Origin: DASYRM01 sp036004405
GTDB taxonomy: Bacteria; Acidobacteriota; Vicinamibacteria; Vicinamibacterales; UBA2999
Assembly: GCA_036004405.1 (NCBI GenBank)
Contig: DASYRM010000067.1
Span: 1 to 33,064 of the forward strand
Direction of reading: 5' to 3'
DNA: 33,064 nucleotides
The notes beneath the pieces were generated by a model that did not search any database, was not told the DNA's origin, and saw only the letters and a list, made by a program, of their open reading frames with translations. Positions 17,815-25,372 of the stretch are shown in pieces (within the stretch, counting starts at the first letter, position 1; every line of letters starts with the position of its first letter). A program made the position numbers and the translations under genes.

Positions 17815-18806
17815 AAGTCGTGACTCGAACACTGGTGGTCGCCGGAGTGATGGCGCTCTTCACCGCCGCCGTCGGCGCGCAATCGCACGCGGTTCCGCGT
17901 ACGCCGTGGGGCGACCCCGATCTCCAGGGGACCTACACCAACAGCAACGAAAGCGGCATCCCGATGGAGCGCCCGGCGGAGTTCGCGGACCACCGCCTCG
18001 AGGACGTGAAGCCGGAAGAGCTCGCCGCGCTGGTCAAGCAGCGGGCGGCGCGTGCCGAGCAGACGGCCGAGGTCATCGGCGGCACGCAGGAAGAGAACAC
18101 CGGCGCCGGACCAAAACACTGGTACGAGAACTACAACGCCAGCAACAGCCGCGCCTGGATGATCCAGGACGCCCCGGACTACAAGATGCCGGCCACGACC
18201 GACGAGGCGAAGAAGCGCGCGGCGGCGGTGAAGGCGGCGCGCCGTGGCGGCGACGGCTATTACACCGGGCCGTTCGACAGCCCGAAGGACCTGACGCTCT
18301 ACGTGCGCTGCATCACGCGCGGCGTGCCGGGGTCGATGATGCCGGCGATCTACGGCAACTCCTACGAGATCGTGCAGGGGCCCGGCGTGGTGGCCATCCG
18401 CTACGAGATGGTGCACGACACGCGCGTCATCCCGCTCGACGGCCACCAGCAGCTCCCCGGGCCGATGCAGTCGTACATGGGCGACTCGCGTGGGCACTGG
18501 GAGGGCGACACGCTGGTCGTCGAAGGCTCGCATTACATCGAGGCGTCGGCCTTCGGCGGCGCCTCGAGCAAGCTGAAGACGATCGAGCGCTTCCGGCCGA
18601 CGTCGAAGAACACCATCGAATGGTCAATCACCTTCGACGATGCCACCACGTGGGTAAAGCCGTGGACGTTCGGCATGCGGCTCACGCGCGACGACGAGCA
18701 CCCGATCTTCGAGTATGCGTGCCACGAGGGCAACGAAGGTCTGCGCGGGATCCTCAGCGCTGCGCGCGTAGCCGAGAAGGAGCAGGCGGCGCATCCGTCC
18801 AAGTGA
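17811..18806 (+). CDS. Secreted protein of unknown function (WEGDTLVV family), copy 1
   Basis: A 331-residue protein. ATG 17811 overlaps the upstream stop by four bases, with AGGAG (17801-17805) 5 bases before it. The signal peptide ends near AVGAQ; the mature start has PWGDPDLQGTYTN. Further blocks are RCITRGVPGSMMP, MGDSRGHWEGDTLVVEG, TIERFRPTSKNTIEW and FEYACHEGNEGL. I recognise it as a group common in Acidobacteriota annotated as hypothetical, but know no function. The protein at 21030-21935 on the opposite strand is a distant relative (see there). It is the last gene of the left-hand run; its final 53 bases overlap the convergent gene at 18754-19479. Confidence 0.85.
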   Translation: MKVVTRTLVVAGVMALFTAAVGAQSHAVPRTPWGDPDLQGTYTNSNESGIPMERPAEFADHRLEDVKPEELAALVKQRAARAEQTAEVIGGTQEENTGAGPKHWYENYNASNSRAWMIQDAPDYKMPATTDEAKKRAAAVKAARRGGDGYYTGPFDSPKDLTLYVRCITRGVPGSMMPAIYGNSYEIVQGPGVVAIRYEMVHDTRVIPLDGHQQLPGPMQSYMGDSRGHWEGDTLVVEGSHYIEASAFGGASSKLKTIERFRPTSKNTIEWSITFDDATTWVKPWTFGMRLTRDDEHPIFEYACHEGNEGLRGILSAARVAEKEQAAHPSK

Positions 18807-19479
18807 AGGTGGCGGGGACCGGCTCGCGCGCGGCGGAGTGCGAGAAGCGCACGGCGAGCCGGTGCCGGTCGGGCGCCACCAGCGCGAACTGGCCGTCGAG
18901 CGCCGGCCTGAGGTCGTCCGCGTCGAGGTGCGCGCGCATCAGGCCCTCGGTGGCGTGGGCCAGGGTGAGCAGCAGCGCGTGGCCGATCTCGTGGGCCACC
19001 ACGCGGCCGAGCAACGTGCCCATCGCGATGTCGAGCGTGGTGGCGTTGTTGGAATCGGCCAGCCCGCGCCGGAGCCCGATGACTTCGCGGGCCCGGTCGA
19101 TCGATACCAGGATGCGCTGTGACCGCCCTGCGAACAACGTCACGCCGAAGGCGTCGCCCGTCTTGGGGTCGTGCTTCTTCAGCTGGCGATGGTCGAAGAT
19201 GAGCGGCAGCACGACGTCGGCGCCGACGCCCGCGCCCGACCACGTGAGCGCGATCCCCTCCGGTGCCCAGATCGCGTTGCACTCGTCGGTCATCGCCCGC
19301 CAGGCGATGCCGCTCATGCGGTCCACGATCACCGGCGCCAGCGCGACGCGAATCGCTGGGCGCGGCGCCGTCTCGGCGCGCGCCAGCGGACAGGCGGCCA
19401 GCAGCAGCGCGACGGCGAGCAGGAGGCGAGCGAATGGAGCCTGGGCGGCAGTGGGTGGCGGAGCCTCGCTGGTCGTCAT
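18754..19479 (-). CDS. Putative exported zinc metalloprotease (HExxH)
   Basis: A 241-residue protein. The N-terminus has a hydrophobic stretch (ARLLLAVALLLAAC) that could be cleaved at ARA-E35 or lipidated at Cys30 (LAAC). The key motif is VVAHEIGHALL with H163, E164 and H167. A further His175 and the segment EGLMRA (Met181) follow and could serve as third ligand and Met-turn. The spacing, with the third His 12 residues after the first, is not the classical metzincin HExxHxxGxxH, where it is 10. Zinc binding is a fair inference; peptidase activity and substrate are unknown. GAGAGGG (complement of 19484-19490) precedes the start codon. Its 3' end runs 53 bases into the convergent gene at 17811-18806, and its start is 29 bases from the proposed start of the divergent TPR gene. 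Confidence 0.8.
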   Translation of the reverse strand: MTTSEAPPPTAAQAPFARLLLAVALLLAACPLARAETAPRPAIRVALAPVIVDRMSGIAWRAMTDECNAIWAPEGIALTWSGAGVGADVVLPLIFDHRQLKKHDPKTGDAFGVTLFAGRSQRILVSIDRAREVIGLRRGLADSNNATTLDIAMGTLLGRVVAHEIGHALLLTLAHATEGLMRAHLDADDLRPALDGQFALVAPDRHRLAVRFSHSAAREPVPATFTWTDAPPAPSRLRAQR

Positions 19480-19508
19480 GGGACCCTCTCTCGGCTGACA
19501 CGCGCGTC

Positions 19509-21020
19509 ATGCCTCTGTTCACGTCAACGTGCAGGGCCGGTGTTTTGCACACCAACACCGGGGAATACCGGGCTCGCGCAAGGTGGTTACCGCGCGCCGC
19601 GGCCGCGCTCGCGGCCGGTGTGGCCGCCGCCGGCTGCGGCTGGATCGGCGCGGGCGGCCGCACGGCGCTGCCACCCCTGCCGGACCTCGGGGGGCAGACA
19701 CCGGCCGTGGCCGCGCACGTGCGCGGCGCCTACGCCGAGGCGGCACGCCAGCCGGGTTCGGCGGTCGCCGTCGGCGCCCTCTGCAGCGCCTACCACGCGG
19801 ATCTGCTCTTCGATGCGGCGGCAGGCTGCTATCTGGCGCTGGCGCCGCTCGACGATGGGTGGCGCTGGCGCTATGCCCGCGCCCTCATCGACGTCGAGCT
19901 CGGCGGCGACGAGCGGCTGCCGGATCGGCTGCGGACGATCGCGGGCGCCGCTCCCGACTTCGCGCCCGTATGGCTGCGGCTCGGCGACGCCGAGTTCAAG
20001 GCCGCGCGCTACGATGCGGCCGCCGAGGCGTGGCGTCGCGCCGCGACGCTGCCGGCTCCCGATGCCGATCCCGCCGGTGACGGACCGGCGCATGTGGCCG
20101 AGGTGCCGCTTGCCGCCTACGCCTCGCTCGGCCTCGCGCGCGTGGCGCTCGTGACCAACGATCCGTCGGGCGCGCGCGAGGTCCTGGAGCGGGTGGCGGC
20201 GGCGACGCCGTCATTCGGCCCGGCGTTCCGGCTCCTGGCAGACAGCTATCGCGCGCTCGGACGCGAGCCCGACGCCGCGCGTGCGGTCTACCAGGCGGGG
20301 AAGCGTCCAGGGTTCACGCCCTTCATGGATCCGATCGTGGACGGGCTCACGCGGCAGTCACGCAACAGCACGCTGCTGCTGCGCGTGGCGTCGGAGGCGA
20401 CGCTGACCGTGAATGCCCCTTGGAGTGAATACCTGGTTCGGCGCGCGGTGGAGTTCGACCCGGGCAATCCCGACGCGGTGCTGAAGCTCGCCCGCGTGCT
20501 CCGCGCCCTCAATCGCAACGATGAGGCGCTGACCCTGTTCCTGAAGTACGCGGATATGGTGCCCGGCGACTATCTGGGCCTGGCGCACATCGGGAGCTGT
20601 CTGAGCGCGATGGGCCGTTCCGCGGAAGCGGAGGGCTACTTCCGGCGATCGCTCGCGGGGCTCGACGACGCGACCACGCACTACAACCTGGGACTGCTGA
20701 TGTCGATGACCGGCCGGCTGCCCGAAGCCGAGCGTGAGTACCGCCGCGCGCTGGCGCTCGATCCCGGCCACGCCGACGCGCGCGGCAACCTGGGGCCGCT
20801 GCTCGTGCGCATGGGGCGCCCGCGCGAGGCCGCCGAGCAGCTGCGGCGGCTGGTGGACGACGACCCCGAGAACGTGAGCGCGCTCACGAACCTGGGCGTC
20901 GTGTTGCTCCAGCAGGGAAAGGCGAGGGACGCCCGGCCGTATCTCGAGCATGCGGTCCAACTTGCCCCGGAGATGCCGCAAGCGCGTGCGGCGCTCGAGA
21001 CTTTGGGCCTTAGACCTTAG
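19509..21020 (+). CDS. TPR-repeat lipoprotein
   Basis: A 503-residue protein from ATG 19509. The leader ends AALAAGVAAAGC, a lipobox with Cys43. A 42-residue leader is long, so an in-frame TTG at 19545 (Cys31) is a plausible alternative; neither start has a clear ribosome binding site. Tetratricopeptide repeats fill much of the protein and are clearest toward the C-terminus: THYNLGLLMSMTGRLPEAE, ARGNLGPLLVRMGRPREAAE and ALTNLGVVLLQQGKARDARP. It is probably a membrane-anchored scaffold. No enzyme motif is seen. It ends 9 bases from the convergent gene at 21030-21935. An upstream extension of this frame is open but runs antisense through the metalloprotease gene and is not credible. Confidence 0.82.
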   Translation: MPLFTSTCRAGVLHTNTGEYRARARWLPRAAAALAAGVAAAGCGWIGAGGRTALPPLPDLGGQTPAVAAHVRGAYAEAARQPGSAVAVGALCSAYHADLLFDAAAGCYLALAPLDDGWRWRYARALIDVELGGDERLPDRLRTIAGAAPDFAPVWLRLGDAEFKAARYDAAAEAWRRAATLPAPDADPAGDGPAHVAEVPLAAYASLGLARVALVTNDPSGAREVLERVAAATPSFGPAFRLLADSYRALGREPDAARAVYQAGKRPGFTPFMDPIVDGLTRQSRNSTLLLRVASEATLTVNAPWSEYLVRRAVEFDPGNPDAVLKLARVLRALNRNDEALTLFLKYADMVPGDYLGLAHIGSCLSAMGRSAEAEGYFRRSLAGLDDATTHYNLGLLMSMTGRLPEAEREYRRALALDPGHADARGNLGPLLVRMGRPREAAEQLRRLVDDDPENVSALTNLGVVLLQQGKARDARPYLEHAVQLAPEMPQARAALETLGLRP

Positions 21021-21029
21021 GCCTTGGGG

Positions 21030-21935
21030 CTACGGAACGACGTTCGTCGTCTTGCCCACGCCGGTTTCGCCACTCCCGACCATCAGTTCGGTCGCGTAGT
21101 TGGCCTGCTGGCACATGTACTCGAAGAGCTCGGTGCCGGCTTCCCAGCGCAGGTTGAACTTGCCGGTCCACGGCGCCGTGTAGGCGCCCGGGTCGTCCAC
21201 GGTGATCTCGTAGGCGATCGCCGCCTGGTTGGTGCGGGTGAACTTCTCGATCGTGTGCATCTGGCTGGTGTGCGGCAGCCCGCGGCGATCGAGCCAGAAG
21301 CGCTCGTTGTAGCCGGTCGTATCGACCACCAGCGTGTCACCCTCCCACCAGCCGATTGAGTGCCCATAGTAGGTGGGCGTGAAATTGGCGGGGTGCGAGC
21401 GCCCGTCCATGTAGATGGTGCGGAAGGTGTGCGGACCGCCGATGTCGAAGATGTAGACGCGCTGCGTCTCGCTGAGTTCCACGAACTCGACGCCGTACGG
21501 CGTCAGGAACTCCCGGGCCGACCCCGACGGCTTGCAGCGCGTGTGCGGCTCGAGCTCGTTGGTCTGCCGCATGTCGTACAACGCCTTCGCCCAGGGCTGG
21601 AAGGGCACGGTCTTGTACGGCGCGATCGGGTCGAGGATGCCGAAGACCGGCAGCCACACGCCCTTGTCCTTCGTGTCAGCGCCGCCGAGCAGCGCGCGGC
21701 CGGCCGCATTGCGCGGCGCCGGCTTGGCTGGCCCCGCGTTGGCCCTTCCGGTTCCGACGCCGCCGAGCACGTCCTGGGTTCCCCCGCCGCCCTGGCGGCC
21801 CCCGCCTCCACGGCCCTGACCGCCGCCTTGCCCCTGGGCGCCCTGTCCGCCGCCCCCCTGTTGGGCCCCCACCCCGTAGGTGGCGAGCATCACGGCCACC
21901 ACCACGCTCAGAATCACGCCTGCGAACGCCTTCAT
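21030..21935 (-). CDS. Secreted protein of unknown function (WEGDTLVV family), copy 2
   Basis: A 301-residue protein. I chose the ATG at 21935, where the signal peptide begins (MKAFAGVILSVVVAVMLATY); the frame is open upstream but that stretch has no leader features. After the leader comes a Gly/Gln/Arg-rich, probably disordered run (about residues 20-50). The conserved part has TRCKPSGSAREFLTP, RTIYMDGRSHP, GHSIGWWEGDTLVVDTTGY, HTIEKFTRTNQAAIAYEIT and FEYMCQQAN. The order of C-x-P-G, DGR/DGH, WEGDTLVV, TIE-x-F and FEY-x-C is shared with the protein at 17811-18806, so the two are homologous. Function unknown. It is transcribed divergently from TonB receptor 1; the 146-base gap holds that receptor's promoter and operator-like site. 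Confidence 0.85.
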   Translation of the reverse strand: MKAFAGVILSVVVAVMLATYGVGAQQGGGGQGAQGQGGGQGRGGGGRQGGGGTQDVLGGVGTGRANAGPAKPAPRNAAGRALLGGADTKDKGVWLPVFGILDPIAPYKTVPFQPWAKALYDMRQTNELEPHTRCKPSGSAREFLTPYGVEFVELSETQRVYIFDIGGPHTFRTIYMDGRSHPANFTPTYYGHSIGWWEGDTLVVDTTGYNERFWLDRRGLPHTSQMHTIEKFTRTNQAAIAYEITVDDPGAYTAPWTGKFNLRWEAGTELFEYMCQQANYATELMVGSGETGVGKTTNVVP

Positions 21936-21982
21936 CGCCCCGGTTCCCCCGTCACTGTTGCGCCACTTATGCGCCGAATGCC

Positions 21983-22011
21983 TTGACAGTCTACCCCCTA
22001 AGGCGTAAAAA
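21983..22011 (+). promoter_or_regulatory. Sigma70-like promoter of TonB receptor 1
   Basis: TTGACA (21983-21988), a 17-base spacer, then TAAAAA (22006-22011). The -35 box is consensus; the -10 is weaker. The predicted start of transcription near 22018 leaves a leader of about 64 bases that contains the palindrome at 22035-22047. Confidence 0.55.
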
Positions 22012-22034
22012 CCTCTGCGGCTACGGAATTCCAT

Positions 22035-22047
22035 TTCGCATATCGAA
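22035..22047. promoter_or_regulatory. Candidate IclR-type operator upstream of TonB receptor 1
   Basis: TTCGCATATCGAA, extended on both sides to TTTCG-N5-CGAAA (22034-22048). Its centre lies 30 bases past the end of the -10 box, where a bound repressor could block elongation. Bases 22034-22047 recur inverted at 9239-9252. Confidence 0.6.
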
Positions 22048-22081
22048 ACAATCGTCCAGCGGGAAGTTTGCAGGAGGGGGC

Positions 22082-25000
22082 ATGTACAGGTTCGTGAGGA
22101 CAGTGGTCGTGTTGGCTGTGCTTCTGGCGCCGGCCGGGGCCTTCGCCCAGGACTCCGCCACTATTGCCGGAACCGTGAAGGATGCGTCGGGAGCCGTGCT
22201 CCCGGGGGTCACGGTCGAGGCGTCGAGCTCGGCGCTGATCGAGAAAGTCCGCTCGGTCACGACGAATGACACTGGACAGTACAGCATCGTTGCGCTGCCT
22301 CCAGGCACTTACACGATCACGTTCACGCTGCCGGGCTTCAACACCGTCCGGCGGGAGGACGTGCAGATTACCGCGGCCATCACCGCCAGCATCAACGCCG
22401 ATCTCAAGGTCGGCGATCTGCAGGAAACCGTGACGGTGACCGGCGAGTCGCCCATCGTCGACACGCACAGCGCACGACGCCAGCAGGTGATCGACGGCGA
22501 CATCCTGCAGACGCTGCCGACGTCGCGGTCGTACAACGACGTGCTGCAGCTTGCCCCGGGCGTCGTGGCCGGCAACGGCCAGGCGCAGCTGCGCCCCGGC
22601 ATGCTGCTCTTCACCGCGCACGGCGGCAACGCACAGGACGGGCGCCTGACACTCGACGGCATCAACACGGGCGCGTCGCGCGGCGGCGCCGGCGTGTCGG
22701 GCTACATCCCCGACATCCAGAACGCGCAGGAAGTCACCTTCAGCATCTCTGGCAACCTCGGCGAGGCCGAGACGGGCGGTCCGCAGATGACGGTCATCCC
22801 GAAGTCGGGCGGCAACACGTTCAGCGGCACGGCGCTCTTCTCGGGCTACAACGCGGACATGCAGGGGAACAACTTCGACGAAAAGCAGACCAGCGTGCTG
22901 GGCCGCTTCTCGCCGCAGCTGCTGACACGCGACTACCAGGCGTCGCTCGGCGGCCCGATCAAGCGCGATCGCCTGTGGTTCTTCTTCAACTACCGCGCCG
23001 TGGACGGGGCCGATGCGCAGCAGGGCATCTTCGCCAACAAGAATGCCGGCGATCCGAACAAGTGGACCTACGATCCGGACCTCACGCGCCAAGGGCGCCT
23101 CGAGAACCATCGGAAGATCGCCTCGCTTCGCCTCACAACGCAGATCACGCCGAAGAACAAGCTGATGGTGTTCTGGGATGAGCAGCCGAACTGCACGAAC
23201 GCCGGCTGGGCTGACGACGACCATTGCAACTCGCAGAAGGACGGCTGGATCTACGGCGGCAGCCAGGTGAACGGCTTCTTCGGCCCGGGTCCCAACTCGC
23301 CGGAGACCGGAGACTTCGCCAGCACGCACCAGAGCGTGCGCCAGGTGAAGTACACGGGAACCGTGACCAGTAAGCTCCTGCTCGAGGCCGGCTACGGCAT
23401 CTACCTGTCGCAGTGGGGCTATACCGAGCGTCCCGGCAACCCGACCACGAATCTGATCCGCGCGCAGGAGCAGACGACGCAGTTCTTCGACGCCAACGGG
23501 AATCGTGTGAGCGGCGCCACGTCCGGCGGCCTGACCGTCGCCGGTGGCCTCAAGTACCGTTCATCGAACTGGCCCACGGGCTACATCTGGGCGAACACCT
23601 GGAACGGCGCCGCCAGCTACGTGACCGGTTCGCACACGATGAAGTTCGGGTACATGGGCGCGTACCACAAGGACGACGACAACCTGTTCGACATCATCAC
23701 GAACAGCCAGCGCATGACCTACCGGCTGGGGGCCGGGATCAATCCGCTCACGGGTCTCCAGCAGGGATACGGCGTCGCGAACCAGGTGACCATCCAGGCC
23801 GGACCGTGGGGCCGCAAGGTCCGCACCGGCTATGCGGCGTTCTACGCGCAGGACCAGTACACGCGCGGCCGCATGACGCTGCAAGGGGCGCTGCGCTTCG
23901 ACCGCGCCTACAGTAAGTACCCCCAGCAGACGATCCCCAAGGACGTGTGGTGGCCGAGCGAATTCGTGATGCAGGAGACGAAGGGTATCGACGCGTATCT
24001 CGATCTCAGCCCGCGTATCGGGGTCGCCTACGACATCTTCGGCACGGGCAAGACGTCGTTGAAGGCGAATCTCGGACGTTATTTGCATCCGGCGTCGAAC
24101 GACGGCCGCTATGTGTTTGCCAATCCGGCGCAGAACATCGTCTCCCTGGCGGCTCGCCCGTGGACCGACTCGAACGGCAACTGGGTGGTGGACTGCGACC
24201 TGCTGAACGCGGCCATCCAGGACAACCGCGCGACCGGCGGAGATCTGTGCGGTCAGGGCGACGCGAACTACGGCAAGAACCGGGCGGCCACCGTGATGGA
24301 TCCGTCGATTCTCGGAGGCTGGAAGGCGCGCCCGAACGACTGGCAGTTCGGCGTGTCGGTGCAGCAGGAGCTGCTGCCGCGCGTGTCTGCCGAAGTCGGG
24401 TACTACCGGCGTTGGTGGCCGATCTACGACGGCGTCGACGTCACGGACAACCTCGCCGTCGCTCCGTCGGAGTACGGGCAGTTCAGCGTCGTGGCGCCGA
24501 CCGATCCGCGCTTGCCGAACGGCGGCGGCTACACGATCAGCAGCCTCTACAACATCACCCCGGCCGGTGCGGCCCGCGCCGCCAACAACCTGCGTACCGG
24601 GGCGAAAGATTACGGCGACTACGACCGCCACTGGGACGGCTTCGACGTGACGTTCACCGCGCGACTGGCAGCCGGCCTGAACATCCAGGGCGGCACCAGT
24701 ACCGGCCGCCTCGTCGAGGACTTCTGCGGCATCCGCGACAAGGCTCCGGAGGGCATTGCCGTTTCTCCGTACGCCGGTGTGGGCGCCGTCGGCCTGCCGA
24801 TGCTGCTCAACCCCTATTGCCGCCAGGTGGAGCCGTTCTTGACCACCTACAAGGCGAACGCGAGCTACCTCGTGCCGAAGGTGGACGTGCAGGTGAGCGG
24901 CACGCTCAGCAGTCGCCCCGGCGCGGTGCTGCGCGCGGATGCCATCTACCAGCCCAACGACCCGACGATTCTGGCCACACTTGGCCGGCCGCTGGCGGCC

Positions 25001-25261
25001 GTGCCGAACGTGACCGTACCGCTGATCGCTCCGTATTCGGCGTACGGCGACCGTATCGATCAGGTGGACATGCGCGTTGGAAAGATCTTGCGCTTTGGGC
25101 GGACGCGGTCGAACGTCAGCCTCGACATCGTCAACCTGTTCAACTCCAACGACAACCTCGCGTACGGGGCGCTGCTCGGGGCGACCAACTCGACCTGGCC
25201 CGCGCCGACGCAGGTGCTGCTGCCGCGGATCTTCCGCCTCAACTTCGGCATCGACTGGTAG
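22082..25261 (+). CDS. TonB-dependent receptor, Oar-like, with carboxypeptidase-regulatory N-terminal domain (receptor 1)
   Basis: A 1059-residue outer-membrane protein. ATG 22082 follows AGGAGG (22072-22077) and starts the signal peptide MYRFVRTVVVLAVLLAPAGA. Residues about 22-110 are a CarboxypepD_reg/Cna-like beta-sandwich (TIAGTVKDASGAVLPGVTVE, GQYSIVALPPGTYTITFTLP). The plug region follows (ETVTVTGESPIVDTHSARRQ, LPTSRSYNDVLQLAPGV), then a large beta-barrel ending in Trp (FRLNFGIDW), the usual C-terminal aromatic. Such receptors import or bind large substrates using TonB energy. No SusD-like partner is adjacent, so the Oar-like class of Acidobacteriota fits better than SusC. It has its own promoter and operator-like site and is followed by a strong hairpin. 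It is paralogous to receptor 2 (29823-32915). Confidence 0.92.
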   Translation: MYRFVRTVVVLAVLLAPAGAFAQDSATIAGTVKDASGAVLPGVTVEASSSALIEKVRSVTTNDTGQYSIVALPPGTYTITFTLPGFNTVRREDVQITAAITASINADLKVGDLQETVTVTGESPIVDTHSARRQQVIDGDILQTLPTSRSYNDVLQLAPGVVAGNGQAQLRPGMLLFTAHGGNAQDGRLTLDGINTGASRGGAGVSGYIPDIQNAQEVTFSISGNLGEAETGGPQMTVIPKSGGNTFSGTALFSGYNADMQGNNFDEKQTSVLGRFSPQLLTRDYQASLGGPIKRDRLWFFFNYRAVDGADAQQGIFANKNAGDPNKWTYDPDLTRQGRLENHRKIASLRLTTQITPKNKLMVFWDEQPNCTNAGWADDDHCNSQKDGWIYGGSQVNGFFGPGPNSPETGDFASTHQSVRQVKYTGTVTSKLLLEAGYGIYLSQWGYTERPGNPTTNLIRAQEQTTQFFDANGNRVSGATSGGLTVAGGLKYRSSNWPTGYIWANTWNGAASYVTGSHTMKFGYMGAYHKDDDNLFDIITNSQRMTYRLGAGINPLTGLQQGYGVANQVTIQAGPWGRKVRTGYAAFYAQDQYTRGRMTLQGALRFDRAYSKYPQQTIPKDVWWPSEFVMQETKGIDAYLDLSPRIGVAYDIFGTGKTSLKANLGRYLHPASNDGRYVFANPAQNIVSLAARPWTDSNGNWVVDCDLLNAAIQDNRATGGDLCGQGDANYGKNRAATVMDPSILGGWKARPNDWQFGVSVQQELLPRVSAEVGYYRRWWPIYDGVDVTDNLAVAPSEYGQFSVVAPTDPRLPNGGGYTISSLYNITPAGAARAANNLRTGAKDYGDYDRHWDGFDVTFTARLAAGLNIQGGTSTGRLVEDFCGIRDKAPEGIAVSPYAGVGAVGLPMLLNPYCRQVEPFLTTYKANASYLVPKVDVQVSGTLSSRPGAVLRADAIYQPNDPTILATLGRPLAAVPNVTVPLIAPYSAYGDRIDQVDMRVGKILRFGRTRSNVSLDIVNLFNSNDNLAYGALLGATNSTWPAPTQVLLPRIFRLNFGIDW

Positions 25262-25282
25262 ACGGGTCGCGCCGCGTATCAC

Positions 25283-25310
25283 ACGAGGGCCGCCGCCGGG
25301 CGGCCCTCGT
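25283..25310 (+). terminator. Terminator-like hairpin after TonB receptor 1
   Basis: ACGAGGGCCG (25283-25292) pairs with CGGCCCTCGT (25301-25310); two more pairs inside leave a GCCG loop. The 12-base-pair GC stem starts 21 bases after the stop. There is no T-run, so termination is inferred from position and stability. Confidence 0.6.
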
Positions 25311-25316
25311 CGCGTA

Positions 25317-25367
25317 CGTAGAGGCGGACCTGGAAGGTCCGCCTGCCGCGTGAAGGTCCGCCTCTAC
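25317..25367. repeat. Palindromic element, copy B (GTAGAGGCGGACC ... GGTCCGCCTCTAC)
   Basis: GTAGAGGCGGACC (25318-25330) is perfectly complementary over 13 bases to GGTCCGCCTCTAC (25355-25367). Part of the same left arm, GGCGGACC (25323-25330), also pairs with the nearer GGTCCGCC (25336-25343), so two exclusive folds are possible. It ends 5 bases before the ATG of the TPR gene. The preceding CGTA and the hairpin before it match the layout at copy C. Confidence 0.75.
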
Positions 25368-25372
25368 ATACA

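Noticed and set aside
21006..21030. GGCCT/AGGCC inverted repeat at the convergent gene ends
   Set aside because: Five base pairs with an 8-base loop in repetitive CCTTAG/CCTTGG sequence; not convincing as a bidirectional terminator.
21770..21870. G/C-rich low-complexity stretch resembling a repeat array
   Set aside because: It encodes the Gly/Gln/Arg-rich linker of the protein at 21030-21935 and has no regular repeat unit or spacers, so it is not CRISPR.
22082..25261. SusC of a SusC/SusD polysaccharide utilisation locus
   Set aside because: No SusD-like lipoprotein, glycoside hydrolase or sugar regulator is adjacent. The N-terminal domain and overall layout fit Oar-like receptors of Acidobacteriota.
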